Below are positions 35,428 to 43,990 of a DNA stretch of 64,000 nt, piece by piece. The notes beneath the pieces were generated by a model that did not search any database, was not told the origin of the DNA, and saw nothing but the letters and a program-made list of their open reading frames with translations. Made by a program: the position numbers and the translations under genes. The stretch is from NCBI GenBank assembly GCA_963776505.1, contig CAVZNH010000062.1, positions 145,502 to 209,501 on the forward strand, written 5' to 3'. Each line of letters opens with the position of its first letter. Position 1 is the stretch's first letter. The stretch comes from JAMXLO01 sp963776505 (GTDB taxonomy: Bacteria > Pseudomonadota > Alphaproteobacteria > Acetobacterales > Acetobacteraceae).

Positions 35428-37521
35428 CTATTGCGGGGACTGCGGCGGGCCGATCTGCGGCGTGCGCACCGGCTTGGCCATGCCGTAGAACACCGTCAGG
35501 CCGTTGCCGCCGCATTGGGTTGACACCGCTTCGGGCGGTTTCACGAAGCACAGATCGCCGTGGTCGATCCAGTTGTCGATCGCCCACACATTCCCGGCAG
35601 GATCGATGTCGATGTCGGTCAGCATCTGCATGCCGCCACCCACGTATCCGCCGGGCGGCGAAATCGGGTCACCGGTCTTGGCCCCGGGCGGGCAGGTTTC
35701 GGTCCGCGCGCCGCAGTATTCGGACACCGACTCCCCAATGAAGTTGGACACCCAGATATTGTCGTTGCCGTCCACCGCAACCGCCCAGGGGCCGCTGACG
35801 CCGCCACCCTTGAATGGGGAACCAGGCGCCGGTGTGGCGTCCGGTCGCAGCATCGTGACGGTGCCTTGGATATGCTCCCGCAAATAGCCGAACACCATCC
35901 GGAGCGCCACATCGATCGTGAGCTGGCCGGTCCATTTCAGCTCCAACAGCCGCGCTTTGATGATCAGATCAAGGTCTTCCCCGACCGTGTTGGCCACCCA
36001 GACGTTGCCCTTGCTGTCGATGCCCATTCCCTTGCCGAATACGCCGCCGGACGGAAATTCCTCCGCCTTGCTTGGATCGGAAGCGGGAAAGCGCACCACG
36101 GTCTTGGCCAGCGCATTCGAAACCCAAATCCGGTCCTGTTGGTCCACCGCCAGATGGAACGGGCCATTGAAGAACTTGCAGGGTGCCTCCGTCGATTTTC
36201 CGTCAACGCTCGTACAGACCAGCCGGCCCTTGGTCGGATCGCCCTTCGGGAAATAGGCAAGCTGATTCTTCTCCTCGTCGAGCACCCAGACGTCACCGCT
36301 TCCGGGCATGACCAGCACGCCTTGCATGGCGCCCAACTTATGATCGAAGGTGATGCCGTCCGGTGGCGTCAGCGGTTTACCGTTCTTGTCGAACACCGAA
36401 ATGCTCCGGCCAGGAACGTTGTTGGACACCCAGACCTTGCCGTCGGCGGCAACCGCGGTGCCGAAACCGGGACCGAACACGCCGCCGCCGGTAAAGCCGG
36501 AGGTCATCGGCGAGAGCGCACGCCCATTCGGTGCGAACTCGGACAGGTGGCCATTCCAATTTCCGTTCCATGGCTGGAACCCGGCCTGGTCGCCAACGAT
36601 GAAGTTGTCGCCGACCCAGGCATTGCCCGCGCTGTCGAAGCCGAGCTTGCCCGGTCCGTCGATACCGCCGCCGGAGAACTTGAGACCCAGGATCCACGCA
36701 CTGGGCGCGTACTCGAGATAAGGCACAAAGGGGGCCGGCCGCAGATAGATGTTGCTTTTGGGGAACGGGTAGAAGGCATCCAGCAGCGCGTATAGCGTCT
36801 CGGGTCCCTGCGTAGGATGGTGGGCAATGGCTTCTGCAGCCGCGAGCGTATCGGCCGGTGCGTTGCCGCCGGCAGGCGTTGCTGCCTTGAACAGCGCGCT
36901 GCATGCGTCAGGCTTTATCTGAGTCGTGCATCCCGCCAGCAGGTCCGCGAGAGTCCCGAAATTCGCCAGTGTCGGCGTCTGCGTGCTGTTCAACGAGTCC
37001 TGAACGACCGTTCCCAGGCCGCCGGTCGTCAGATCCACGAAGTTCGGGACGTTGCCGGCGGCGATGCGCAGGCTGAGCGCAGGCCCCTTGATCGCGGTGC
37101 CGTCGAGGAACTGCGCATTCGTCCACACCGATGCGATCGTCGTCATCTCGTTGATAGTGACGTTCGCTGGTGGCTGGTTGCCCAGTACGGCCAGCAACGC
37201 GAGCGCCGGGTTATTGCCGGGGGTCTTGGAACTCGCGGGTTGCCCGCCGGTGGCGACCAAATAAAGCGAGGTGTCGCCGCCAGGGGACTGGTCCGAGGAG
37301 ATAACGAACCGACCATCGGCACCCGTCTCGGCCTGAGCCAACCGCGCCGGCGCATTTGCAGTCGCGGCCCACAAGGTGACAGCGGAGTGTGCAACCGGGC
37401 CACCGCCCGCCTGAACCTGCCCGTCGATGTGAACGGCCGCTGCAACCGGCACGCTGGTAAGGCCCAGCGATCCCGTGATCAGTACAGTGCCGAGCAAACG
37501 CCCCCGAAAGCGGTTTTGCAT
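35428..37521 (-). CDS. Secreted NHL/SMP-30-like beta-propeller protein
   Basis: The protein of about 697 residues begins with a signal peptide ('GTVLITGSLGLTSVPVAAAV'), an N-terminal domain with a carboxypeptidase-regulatory-like start ('GQVQAGGGPVAHSAVTLWA'), and a long C-terminal propeller. Repeats of the form 'GFDSAGNAWVGDNF', 'VDQQDRIWVSNAL', 'IDSKGNVWVANTVG' and 'VDGNDNIWVSNFIG' recur about every 60-90 residues, as in NHL or virginiamycin B lyase-type propellers. The start at 37521 has AGGAGA six bases upstream. It is probably a periplasmic or surface binding protein; no ligand can be named. Confidence 0.75.
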   Translation of the reverse strand: MQNRFRGRLLGTVLITGSLGLTSVPVAAAVHIDGQVQAGGGPVAHSAVTLWAATANAPARLAQAETGADGRFVISSDQSPGGDTSLYLVATGGQPASSKTPGNNPALALLAVLGNQPPANVTINEMTTIASVWTNAQFLDGTAIKGPALSLRIAAGNVPNFVDLTTGGLGTVVQDSLNSTQTPTLANFGTLADLLAGCTTQIKPDACSALFKAATPAGGNAPADTLAAAEAIAHHPTQGPETLYALLDAFYPFPKSNIYLRPAPFVPYLEYAPSAWILGLKFSGGGIDGPGKLGFDSAGNAWVGDNFIVGDQAGFQPWNGNWNGHLSEFAPNGRALSPMTSGFTGGGVFGPGFGTAVAADGKVWVSNNVPGRSISVFDKNGKPLTPPDGITFDHKLGAMQGVLVMPGSGDVWVLDEEKNQLAYFPKGDPTKGRLVCTSVDGKSTEAPCKFFNGPFHLAVDQQDRIWVSNALAKTVVRFPASDPSKAEEFPSGGVFGKGMGIDSKGNVWVANTVGEDLDLIIKARLLELKWTGQLTIDVALRMVFGYLREHIQGTVTMLRPDATPAPGSPFKGGGVSGPWAVAVDGNDNIWVSNFIGESVSEYCGARTETCPPGAKTGDPISPPGGYVGGGMQMLTDIDIDPAGNVWAIDNWIDHGDLCFVKPPEAVSTQCGGNGLTVFYGMAKPVRTPQIGPPQSPQ

Positions 37522-37615
37522 TTCGATCTCCTGGCGGACATGATGCAAACTCCGCCTTGGGCATTGACCTATGTCAATGAGCAAACTCCGATCCGGCGCC
37601 AGCGTTGAGACAGCC

Positions 37616-37774
37616 TCACCTGCCGGAGAACGCCCGCTGCAACGCCAGCGCGCCCGGCGCCAGGCCTATCTCATCGATGCCATGCCCCAGACGCAGCACG
37701 TAAACCGCCTCCACTGGCACATTCGCCGCACGCAGCGCGGCCTCGGCATCGCGCGAGCGCCTTTGTGACGCGGC
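37616..37774 (-). pseudogene. C-terminal remnant of a carboxylesterase/phospholipase-type alpha/beta-hydrolase
   Basis: The frame reads 'RDAEAALRAANVPVEAVYVL' then 'RLGHGIDEIGLAPGALAL' and stops at 37616. This is the last strand, catalytic His segment (G-H-G-I-D) and last helix of the phospholipase/carboxylesterase family. The N-terminal two thirds are missing. A second remnant of the same family tail lies at 48498. Confidence 0.6.
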
Positions 37775-37841
37775 CTGCAAGGGTTCAGTGGAGCATGCGG
37801 CAGCGGCACAATTGACCAATGACTTCGCTCACATCGAAAGC

Positions 37842-37965
37842 ACACCGGATGCAATGCAAATCCCTCGGCCCGCGCGGCGATCGCTGGAGGGACCGGCAAT
37901 GTAGACGGAGATGGCCATCGTCGATGAGGTGATGTTCCGACAGCCAAGCGTCATCGAAGCCGTTC
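37842..37965 (-). pseudogene. Fragment of a luciferase-like (LLM) oxidoreductase
   Basis: Two adjacent frames joined by a one-base slip read 'FDDAWLSEHHLIDDGH' and 'LPSTLPVPPAIAARAEGFA', which resembles the N-terminal barrel strand and active-site His pair of LLM flavin monooxygenases. No flanking start or C-terminal part is present. From here to the DUF1254 gene at 38238 nothing else coding was recognised, so the ~460 bp after the esterase remnant appears to be decayed sequence. Confidence 0.4.
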
Positions 37966-38237
37966 TTCTCGCCTCGCCAGCTTCGCTTCTGCGATAGCGA
38001 GGACAGCTTCGTTCGCGTTGGCTTGACACGCTGCTGTTTGGGCTGTCACCGGCAACCAAGACGACGTTCTGTCGAGCGGCCACGGCCTCCCATAGCGAGC
38101 AATTCAGCAGCCAACGCATAGCCGGGGGCGGAATACCTGGGTTGATCCAGATCAAAGACGGCACGGCCAGATGATGGTTCATGTGACCCCGGCGGTCTTC
38201 TGTGAACGCTCCCACAACCCACGCAGGACAAAACAAT

Positions 38238-39686
38238 ATGCAACGCTCACTCCAATTGACCACGTTCCTGGTTTCACTGTCCGCTCTTGCTCCCGCCGCC
38301 GTCGCGCAGACCACGCCCTCAGCCGAGCAGGTTCGCCAGCAGGACGCGAACTCCGAAGCGGAGTGGTATTATTCGGTCGGCATTCAGAACTATGTCTTCG
38401 CCCTGCCGCTCACGATCATGGAGCGCGAGCGCAAAATCCGCCTCGACCCCGCCGCCCTCGAGCAGGCCAAGAAGGTCGCTCCCGCCGCGCCGATCAATCA
38501 GATCGGCAACATGCACACGCTCGCCACCGCCAACGACATCATGCCGTACACGCCGAATAACGACACGGTTTACAGCGGCGCCTTTCTCGAGCTTGCCGGC
38601 GGTCCGATCATCCTCACCGCGCCCGACATCGCCGACCGCTACTGGTCCGTCGAGGTCGCCGACGCCTACACCAACAACCTGTTCTACATCGGCACGCGCG
38701 CCACCGGCGGCAAAGGCGGCAACCACGCCTTCGTCGGGCCCGACTGGCACGGCACGCTGCCGGAGGGCATCATCGTCCATCGTTTCCCGACCAATACCGG
38801 TATGTTCGCGATCCGCATCGGTGTCCTTCCGCAGGACGCCTCGGATCTGCAAAAGGTCAATGACCTACAGGGAAAATTCCACCTGACCTCGCTCGACAAC
38901 TGGGGCAACCCAGCGAAATTCGGCCAAGCCGCAGTCCCAGAACTCGCCACGCGCCCGAACCACACCGGCGATCTCGCCTGGTTCCAGACCGCGGCCGATC
39001 TGCTCGCCGAAAACCCGCCCCCGCCCGATCAGCAAGCCGCTGTCATCCTGCTCGGCCGCGGCGGCATCAAGCTCGGCCAGCCGATGGATACCGCCGCGCT
39101 GGACGAAGCCGCCCATGACGGCCTCGCCCGTGCCGCCGCGATCGGCCCACAGATCATGAAGTGGAAAGTGAAATACCGCGGCACGCCGTATCCTACGCGC
39201 TGGAACAATCTGCGCCCCGGCAATTACGGCGACGATTATTTTGATCGCGCCGCCGGCGCCCTCGAGGGCCTGTTCGTGCACGATCGCGCCGAGGCGGAAT
39301 ATTTCAGCACCTACGAGGACGGCAACGCCCATCTGCTCGACGGCGCCACCAACTATGTCCTGCACTTCAACAAGGAGCAGATCGCGCCGACGCTGCAGAA
39401 CGGCTTCTGGTCCTTCACCATGTATGGCGCCGATTTCCAGCTGGTCAAAAACCCGATCGACCGCTTCTCGATCGGCGACCGCACCAAGGGCCTGACCTAC
39501 AACGCCGACGGCTCGCTCGACATCTACATCCAGCACGCCGCCCCCGCCGGCCACGAGGGCAACTGGCTGCCATCCCCGCCGAACGGACTGTTCCGTATCA
39601 ACTACCGTATCTACCTGCCGGCAGAGGTTGCCCAGGATCCCCAGACGCTCGGCAAATATCTGCCGCCGATCAAGGCAGCCAGTTGA
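38238..39686 (+). CDS. Secreted DUF1254/DUF1214 family protein
   Basis: The 482-residue protein has a signal peptide ('LTTFLVSLSALAPAAVAQ'), a DUF1254 domain ('YYSVGIQNYVFALPLTIMER', 'YTPNNDTVYSGAFLELAGGP', 'DRYWSVEVADAYTNNLFYIG') and a C-terminal DUF1214 domain ('NGFWSFTMYGADFQLVKNP', 'DIYIQHAAPAG'). Such proteins are common in soil proteobacteria, and their biochemical role is not established. The start at 38238 follows a weak AGGA-type site; an in-frame ATG 12 codons earlier would spoil the signal peptide. The next gene starts 59 bp downstream. Confidence 0.87.
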   Translation: MQRSLQLTTFLVSLSALAPAAVAQTTPSAEQVRQQDANSEAEWYYSVGIQNYVFALPLTIMERERKIRLDPAALEQAKKVAPAAPINQIGNMHTLATANDIMPYTPNNDTVYSGAFLELAGGPIILTAPDIADRYWSVEVADAYTNNLFYIGTRATGGKGGNHAFVGPDWHGTLPEGIIVHRFPTNTGMFAIRIGVLPQDASDLQKVNDLQGKFHLTSLDNWGNPAKFGQAAVPELATRPNHTGDLAWFQTAADLLAENPPPPDQQAAVILLGRGGIKLGQPMDTAALDEAAHDGLARAAAIGPQIMKWKVKYRGTPYPTRWNNLRPGNYGDDYFDRAAGALEGLFVHDRAEAEYFSTYEDGNAHLLDGATNYVLHFNKEQIAPTLQNGFWSFTMYGADFQLVKNPIDRFSIGDRTKGLTYNADGSLDIYIQHAAPAGHEGNWLPSPPNGLFRINYRIYLPAEVAQDPQTLGKYLPPIKAAS

Positions 39687-39745
39687 GCGGGCATAGTTCT
39701 TCGGCTGTATCAGCCAATCGGGTTGACCACCAAAAGGAAAATCTC

Positions 39746-40096
39746 ATGCGTTCGAATCTCACTGCTTTCGCGCTGGCTGTATTACTGACTGTCCCGGCAT
39801 TTGCCGACGAGGTGAAGAAGGGCAACGACGCCGACCCGGAGTTCATGACCGGCGTCAAGAAGCTCGGCGTGATGTCAGGCCAGGCCTTCAGTTGCTCACC
39901 AGAGGCAGACCGGCAGGGTGTCGGTGAGGATGCCCTCTCGCTCGCCAACCAGATCGCGCTGCATTTCGGGCTGCAGGTCGCGTTCATCTACAGCGGCGCG
40001 TTCGGCTGGGGATCCGGGCACGATTTCGATCACAAAACCTGTCCCGAGACCATCGCCAACTTCAAAGATCTGCAACACAAGTATCTGAACAAGTGA
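39746..40096 (+). CDS. Small secreted protein of unknown function
   Basis: The 116-residue protein begins with a clear signal peptide ('MRSNLTAFALAVLLTVPAFA') and has mature residues with two cysteines, a 'GEDALSLANQIALHFGLQVA' helix and an aromatic 'SGAFGWGSGHDFDHKTCP' segment. An AAAAGGAAAA site precedes the ATG at 39746, which was chosen over a longer frame for that reason. It lies between DUF1254 and an Asn-rich protein gene, 8 bp before the latter. No family was recognised. Confidence 0.65.
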   Translation: MRSNLTAFALAVLLTVPAFADEVKKGNDADPEFMTGVKKLGVMSGQAFSCSPEADRQGVGEDALSLANQIALHFGLQVAFIYSGAFGWGSGHDFDHKTCPETIANFKDLQHKYLNK

Positions 40097-40104
40097 GGTC
40101 AGCG

Positions 40105-40587
40105 ATGAAGTCTTTCATCTGTCTTGCGGCCGCGGCGGTCAGCGCGCAACTGGCTGTCACTGCATCGTCGCATGCGGCCATTATGCCTTGGCACGATGCG
40201 GGAGCGTCTGCCATGTCTGCGGATGGGAACAATCCTCCGCTTATCCTGATCGCTGGCCAGCGCGGCGGCGGTGGACGAGCGGGCGGCGGCAACCGGCAAA
40301 ACTTCAACGCCAACAATTTTCATAACAATGTCAGCAGCAACCACACCGTCAACCGCAACACCAACGTGAACCGTAACGCCAACGTCAACGTAAATCGCAA
40401 TGCAAACGTCAACGTCAATCGCGGGTATAATGGGGGCTGCTGCAACAATTATGACAGCGGGCCAGGATGGGGAGGCGTCGCAGCCGGCGTTGCGGTTGGC
40501 GCGGTCGTCGGCGCTGCAGCTGCCAGCACGGTCCCGCCGCCGCCGCCTTACTACCCGCCGGGTAGCGTGTATGTTCCGGCCTACTAA
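40105..40587 (+). CDS. Secreted Asn/Val-repeat, glycine-rich protein
   Basis: The protein of about 160 residues has a signal peptide ('FICLAAAAVSAQLAVTASSH'), a Gly-rich block ('GQRGGGGRAGGGN'), and a low-complexity tract in which 'NVN' and 'NRNANVNV' units repeat about eight times. A 'GGCCNNY' doublet of cysteines, a Gly/Ala helix resembling a glycine-zipper ('GVAVGAVVGAAAAS') and a Pro/Tyr tail follow. The DNA repeat unit is roughly 'aacgtcaacgt'. The layout suggests a surface or envelope protein. GAGG before the ATG at 40105 supports the start. Confidence 0.65.
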   Translation: MKSFICLAAAAVSAQLAVTASSHAAIMPWHDAGASAMSADGNNPPLILIAGQRGGGGRAGGGNRQNFNANNFHNNVSSNHTVNRNTNVNRNANVNVNRNANVNVNRGYNGGCCNNYDSGPGWGGVAAGVAVGAVVGAAAASTVPPPPPYYPPGSVYVPAY

Positions 40588-40711
40588 CGGGGTCTTGTTG
40601 ACTGGCGCAATGAAGCGCTAGCGGCGTGAGGCGACGACGACCCTTCGCGGTCTGGCCGTCGTCCGCCTGCTGGATCGGCAGTCTTTGCCTGATAGGGCTT
40701 CGGGAGCAGCG

Positions 40712-41962
40712 ATGTCTCGTTTCGGTCTCACGCGGCGAACGCTGCTTGCCACAACAGGCTGGGCTGCGTCGCTGCCGCTGACCGCCAGAGCGGCCACGCA
40801 GGATGACTGGGACACGCAGCCTGAAATTCGCCCGACGGAATCCGTCGTAGCCCCTGACCTGTTGCGCGGCCCACACTATGCGCTCGGTCCCACTGTCACA
40901 ACTCTCGCCTACCTCAATCGATACACGGTCACTACCGACTACGGACCGTTCATCGCGCCAAGCGACGTCAGGCTGCGCCGGTTGCTGCGCGAGATCGCGG
41001 CGATTGCAACACTGCAGGCGATGCAGCAGTCCGAGGCCTTCGAAAAGGCGGCGATCGAGGCGGGAAAATCGCCATTCCGCAGCGCGAAGAACCTGCTCGA
41101 CGACCCGGTCGGCACGCTCTCCGCGATCCCGGAAGGGATCGGCAGCATCTTCAATCGGGCACAGGAGCAATTGCACCGCGAGGGCCGCAGCCGTTACGAG
41201 GATGGTCCCGCGAAACAACTGCTTGCTGTATCCAGCTACAAGCGGGAATACGCGGCGAAGCTTGGCGTGGACGCTTACTCCAGCAATGAGGCGCTGCAGA
41301 AGGAACTGGATCGGCTCGCCTGGGCGTCTGCCGCCGGCAACCTGACCTTGGGCGCCCTGTCCGCGGTCACCGGCGCTCTGGCCCTCCAGGTCGCCAGCAA
41401 TGTCCGGCTGCTTGAGCAGGCGCAGAATGTCGTCGCGGCGACGCCGCCAAGCGAACTGTCCAAGCGCAATCGGGAGCAACTGAAACGTCTGGCAGTCCCT
41501 GATACTGTCATCGATCGATTCCTGCGCAACGCGGCACTGTCGCCGCGCCATGAAACGATCATTGTCGCCAGCATGACGGCGCTGGGGAGTATTCCGGGGC
41601 AGGCCAGCTTCATCGACTACGCCAGCAGCGTCGACACGGAAGACGCGGCCCTGATGCTCCAGCAGATGGCGGAGCTGATCGCGGGTTACAGCACACTCGT
41701 TATGCCCGTGCGTCAGATAGCAATCGTTCTCAACCTGCCGCTTATCACGACGACCAATGGCGCGGTGCTCCTGTTGCTGCCGATCGATCGGCTGTTGTGG
41801 ACCGAGCGCAACGCCGATTTGGCGAAAGGTCTTGCACAGGCGCAGCGCGCGCCTGAAGTGTGGATCACGGGCGATGCGTCATCACGTGCCGAATCCGGGT
41901 TGGCACAGTCGGGACTGATGCTGACGCAGCACTGCGGGAAACAACTCCCGCTTCTGGACTGA
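40712..41962 (+). CDS. Tat-exported hypothetical protein
   Basis: The 416-residue protein begins 'MSRFGLTRRTLLATTGWAAS', a twin-arginine leader followed by 'LPLTARA'. The mature part is mostly helical with 'LRRLLREIAAIATLQAMQQS', a region rich in Ala/Leu around 'GNLTLGALSAVTGALALQVA' that may be membrane-active, and a C-terminal hydrophobic stretch 'TNGAVLLLLPIDRLLW'. The start at 40712 excludes nine unrelated upstream codons. No family or cofactor motif was recognised; Tat export hints at folding before export. Confidence 0.65.
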   Translation: MSRFGLTRRTLLATTGWAASLPLTARAATQDDWDTQPEIRPTESVVAPDLLRGPHYALGPTVTTLAYLNRYTVTTDYGPFIAPSDVRLRRLLREIAAIATLQAMQQSEAFEKAAIEAGKSPFRSAKNLLDDPVGTLSAIPEGIGSIFNRAQEQLHREGRSRYEDGPAKQLLAVSSYKREYAAKLGVDAYSSNEALQKELDRLAWASAAGNLTLGALSAVTGALALQVASNVRLLEQAQNVVAATPPSELSKRNREQLKRLAVPDTVIDRFLRNAALSPRHETIIVASMTALGSIPGQASFIDYASSVDTEDAALMLQQMAELIAGYSTLVMPVRQIAIVLNLPLITTTNGAVLLLLPIDRLLWTERNADLAKGLAQAQRAPEVWITGDASSRAESGLAQSGLMLTQHCGKQLPLLD

Positions 41963-42040
41963 TACCAGGCGTCGGTATCCAGCCTGCCGCTCGACGGCGC
42001 CACCACCTATGTCCTCACTTCGGCTTCGGCTCTTCCCTGG

Positions 42041-42760
42041 CTATGGCGCGAGATTGGTAATCGCATCGAAAATAGCCACCCGTCGCGCAAGCTCGGCCTG
42101 TTTTGCACTGCTGAGCTGAGCGTCGATCTGGATCGCACGATCGGTCAGGCTGGATAGAAGCTTGATCTGGATGGCGCGGAGACGAGTCGCTGCAACGCCC
42201 CATGACAGCTTTCTCTGTATCACACCGACGAAGACCTCATCCTCGTCCGCCCAGGCAGACAAAACCAAAGCCAGCGAGATGGGTGAACTCTGCCGGACCC
42301 AGTCGATCACTTCCCGGCGGCACTTTTGAATGTCCTGCGTCCATGCCGTCAGCGCATGAGCCTCATCGTCATTGGCCCGATCGGTGTTGGTCATCTGAGC
42401 CACTGACGCTTGATAAGGGGCTGCCAATGGCACCAAGCCGACGAGGTGCTGATAGCGGGCATCGCTCGTGATCGACCGATTGCAGGTGACCGCTCTCCGC
42501 TCGATCGTGATTGCACCGGATAACAGGTTGGCGGACTGGGCATCGGGGTGGGTGACGCAGCCACCAAACCAGAGAGTACTCGCGAGAATGATCCAAGGGT
42601 TGCTCCGGCGGCGTGCGGACCGATGATGCGATGACCCGATCCATGGTGAGGAACCGAGTGACTTGCATCGCGATACGCGTCGAACCAACGCCATAGCACC
42701 GGCGGCGGGGGGATTGTCACGTCCCTGCTCAGAACGGCGGATCACCTTCAAGCTAGCCAT
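42041..42760 (-). CDS. Putative lipoprotein of unknown function
   Basis: A hydrophobic segment with lipobox ('NPWIILASTLWFGGC') is followed by 'VTHPDAQSANLLSGAI' and a helical mature domain ending 'RRVAIFDAITNLAP'. The ATG at 42760 has AGGGGG upstream but would put the lipobox some 65 residues from the N-terminus, unusually far, so either the true start lies closer or a frameshift hides it. Convergent with the Tat protein gene. No homologous family was recognised. Confidence 0.45.
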   Translation of the reverse strand: MASLKVIRRSEQGRDNPPAAGAMALVRRVSRCKSLGSSPWIGSSHHRSARRRSNPWIILASTLWFGGCVTHPDAQSANLLSGAITIERRAVTCNRSITSDARYQHLVGLVPLAAPYQASVAQMTNTDRANDDEAHALTAWTQDIQKCRREVIDWVRQSSPISLALVLSAWADEDEVFVGVIQRKLSWGVAATRLRAIQIKLLSSLTDRAIQIDAQLSSAKQAELARRVAIFDAITNLAP

Positions 42761-43021
42761 GCAGCGCCCCCTGGCCAACGATCGAGCGGTTGGTTACCGT
42801 CCCCAGGAGCTATGAGGGAGAGCTCCATATCACACATCTGTCCGACAGTGGCCTTTGCCGAAAGCGTTGCCCCTAGGAGCGCCTTCACACTCTAAGTGGG
42901 GCTAAATCGCATTGCGCTCGCACTGTGCGGACATTGGCAATGGCGCCGGGTGCATCAACAGCACGTGTACTGATCGGTTTGTACAACTCTGCGATGCGGG
43001 CGTGTCAAGGTTAGGTATCCA

Positions 43022-43990
43022 GTGAACTCGTTGTTACTGCCTTCAGATAGCAACGCCGCGCATCCCGGCATGATCCGGGTTCCCGGCGGCACATTCCGAA
43101 TGGGCTCCGATCACCACTACCCGGAGGAGGCCCCATCGCACCTTGTGACAGTCGATAGCTTCCAGATCGATCAAACACCGGTAACCAATCGGCAGTTCGC
43201 GGAATTTGTTGATGCCACCGGCCATGTGACCTTTGCGGAGACCGTGCCCGATCCGAAGGATTATCCGGGCTCGCTGCCGCATCTGATCTTCGCCGGCTCG
43301 TTGGTGTTCACGCCGCCGAAGCAGCGAGTGGATCTGAGGGATTGGAGCCAATGGTGGACCCTGCTCAGGGACGCAAACTGGCGGCAGCCATACGGTCCCG
43401 GCAGCAACATCAAGGGACTCGATCATCACCCGGTTGTGCACGTGAGCTTCGAGGATGCGCTGGCCTATGCCACATGGGCGGGTAAGGAGCTACCGACGGA
43501 GGCTGAGTGGGAGTTCGCAGCGCGTGGGGGCCTCGACGGCGCCGAGTTCGCATGGGGTGACCAGTTCATGCCGAACCGCCGCGCGATGGCCAACACCTGG
43601 CATGGCGAATTCCCACATCACAGGCGGCCCGGCTACCGGCGTACGTCGCCGGTCAGAGCTTTTCCGCCGAATGGCTACGGCCTCTACGACATGATCGGCA
43701 ACGTGTGGGAATGGACTATGGATTGGTGGTCCACGCAGCACGTGGCCGATGCACCCAAGGCGTGTTGTATTCCCACGAACCCGCGCGGCGGCACTGAGGC
43801 GGCAAGCTACGACCCGCACATGCCCGACATCAGGATCCCGCGCAAAGTCATCAAGGGCGGCTCGCATCTTTGCGCGCCCAACTACTGCCGCCGCTACCGG
43901 CCGGCAGCCCGACATGCCGAGCCCATCGATACCTCGACAAGCCATGTCGGATTTCGCTGCGTCATAAGAGAGAGAGGAAACGCATTATGA
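43022..43990 (+). CDS. Formylglycine-generating enzyme (SUMF1/FGE family)
   Basis: The 322-residue protein is an FGE-sulfatase domain: 'MIRVPGGTFRMGSDHHYPEE', 'IDQTPVTNRQFAEFVDATGH', 'PVVHVSFEDALAYATWAGKE', 'LPTEAEWEFAARGG', 'GNVWEWTMDWWS' and the active-site block 'IKGGSHLCAPNYCRRYRPA'. Both catalytic cysteines (Cys284 and Cys289, with the five-residue spacing of the copper-binding pair in true FGEs) are present, so it should convert a sulfatase Cys to formylglycine. The start is GTG at 43022. Its stop overlaps the sulfatase ATG as ATGA, making the sulfatase its probable substrate. Confidence 0.93.
   Translation: MNSLLLPSDSNAAHPGMIRVPGGTFRMGSDHHYPEEAPSHLVTVDSFQIDQTPVTNRQFAEFVDATGHVTFAETVPDPKDYPGSLPHLIFAGSLVFTPPKQRVDLRDWSQWWTLLRDANWRQPYGPGSNIKGLDHHPVVHVSFEDALAYATWAGKELPTEAEWEFAARGGLDGAEFAWGDQFMPNRRAMANTWHGEFPHHRRPGYRRTSPVRAFPPNGYGLYDMIGNVWEWTMDWWSTQHVADAPKACCIPTNPRGGTEAASYDPHMPDIRIPRKVIKGGSHLCAPNYCRRYRPAARHAEPIDTSTSHVGFRCVIRERGNAL

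Noticed and set aside
37966..38237. Transposase-like residues in a minus-strand frame
   Set aside because: The similarity was too weak, with no inverted repeats or second conserved block; part of the region fits a luciferase-like fragment better.
40310..40430. Short regular DNA repeats that could suggest a CRISPR array
   Set aside because: The units are about 11-21 bp, lie inside a reading frame and encode an Asn/Val peptide repeat; there are no spacers.
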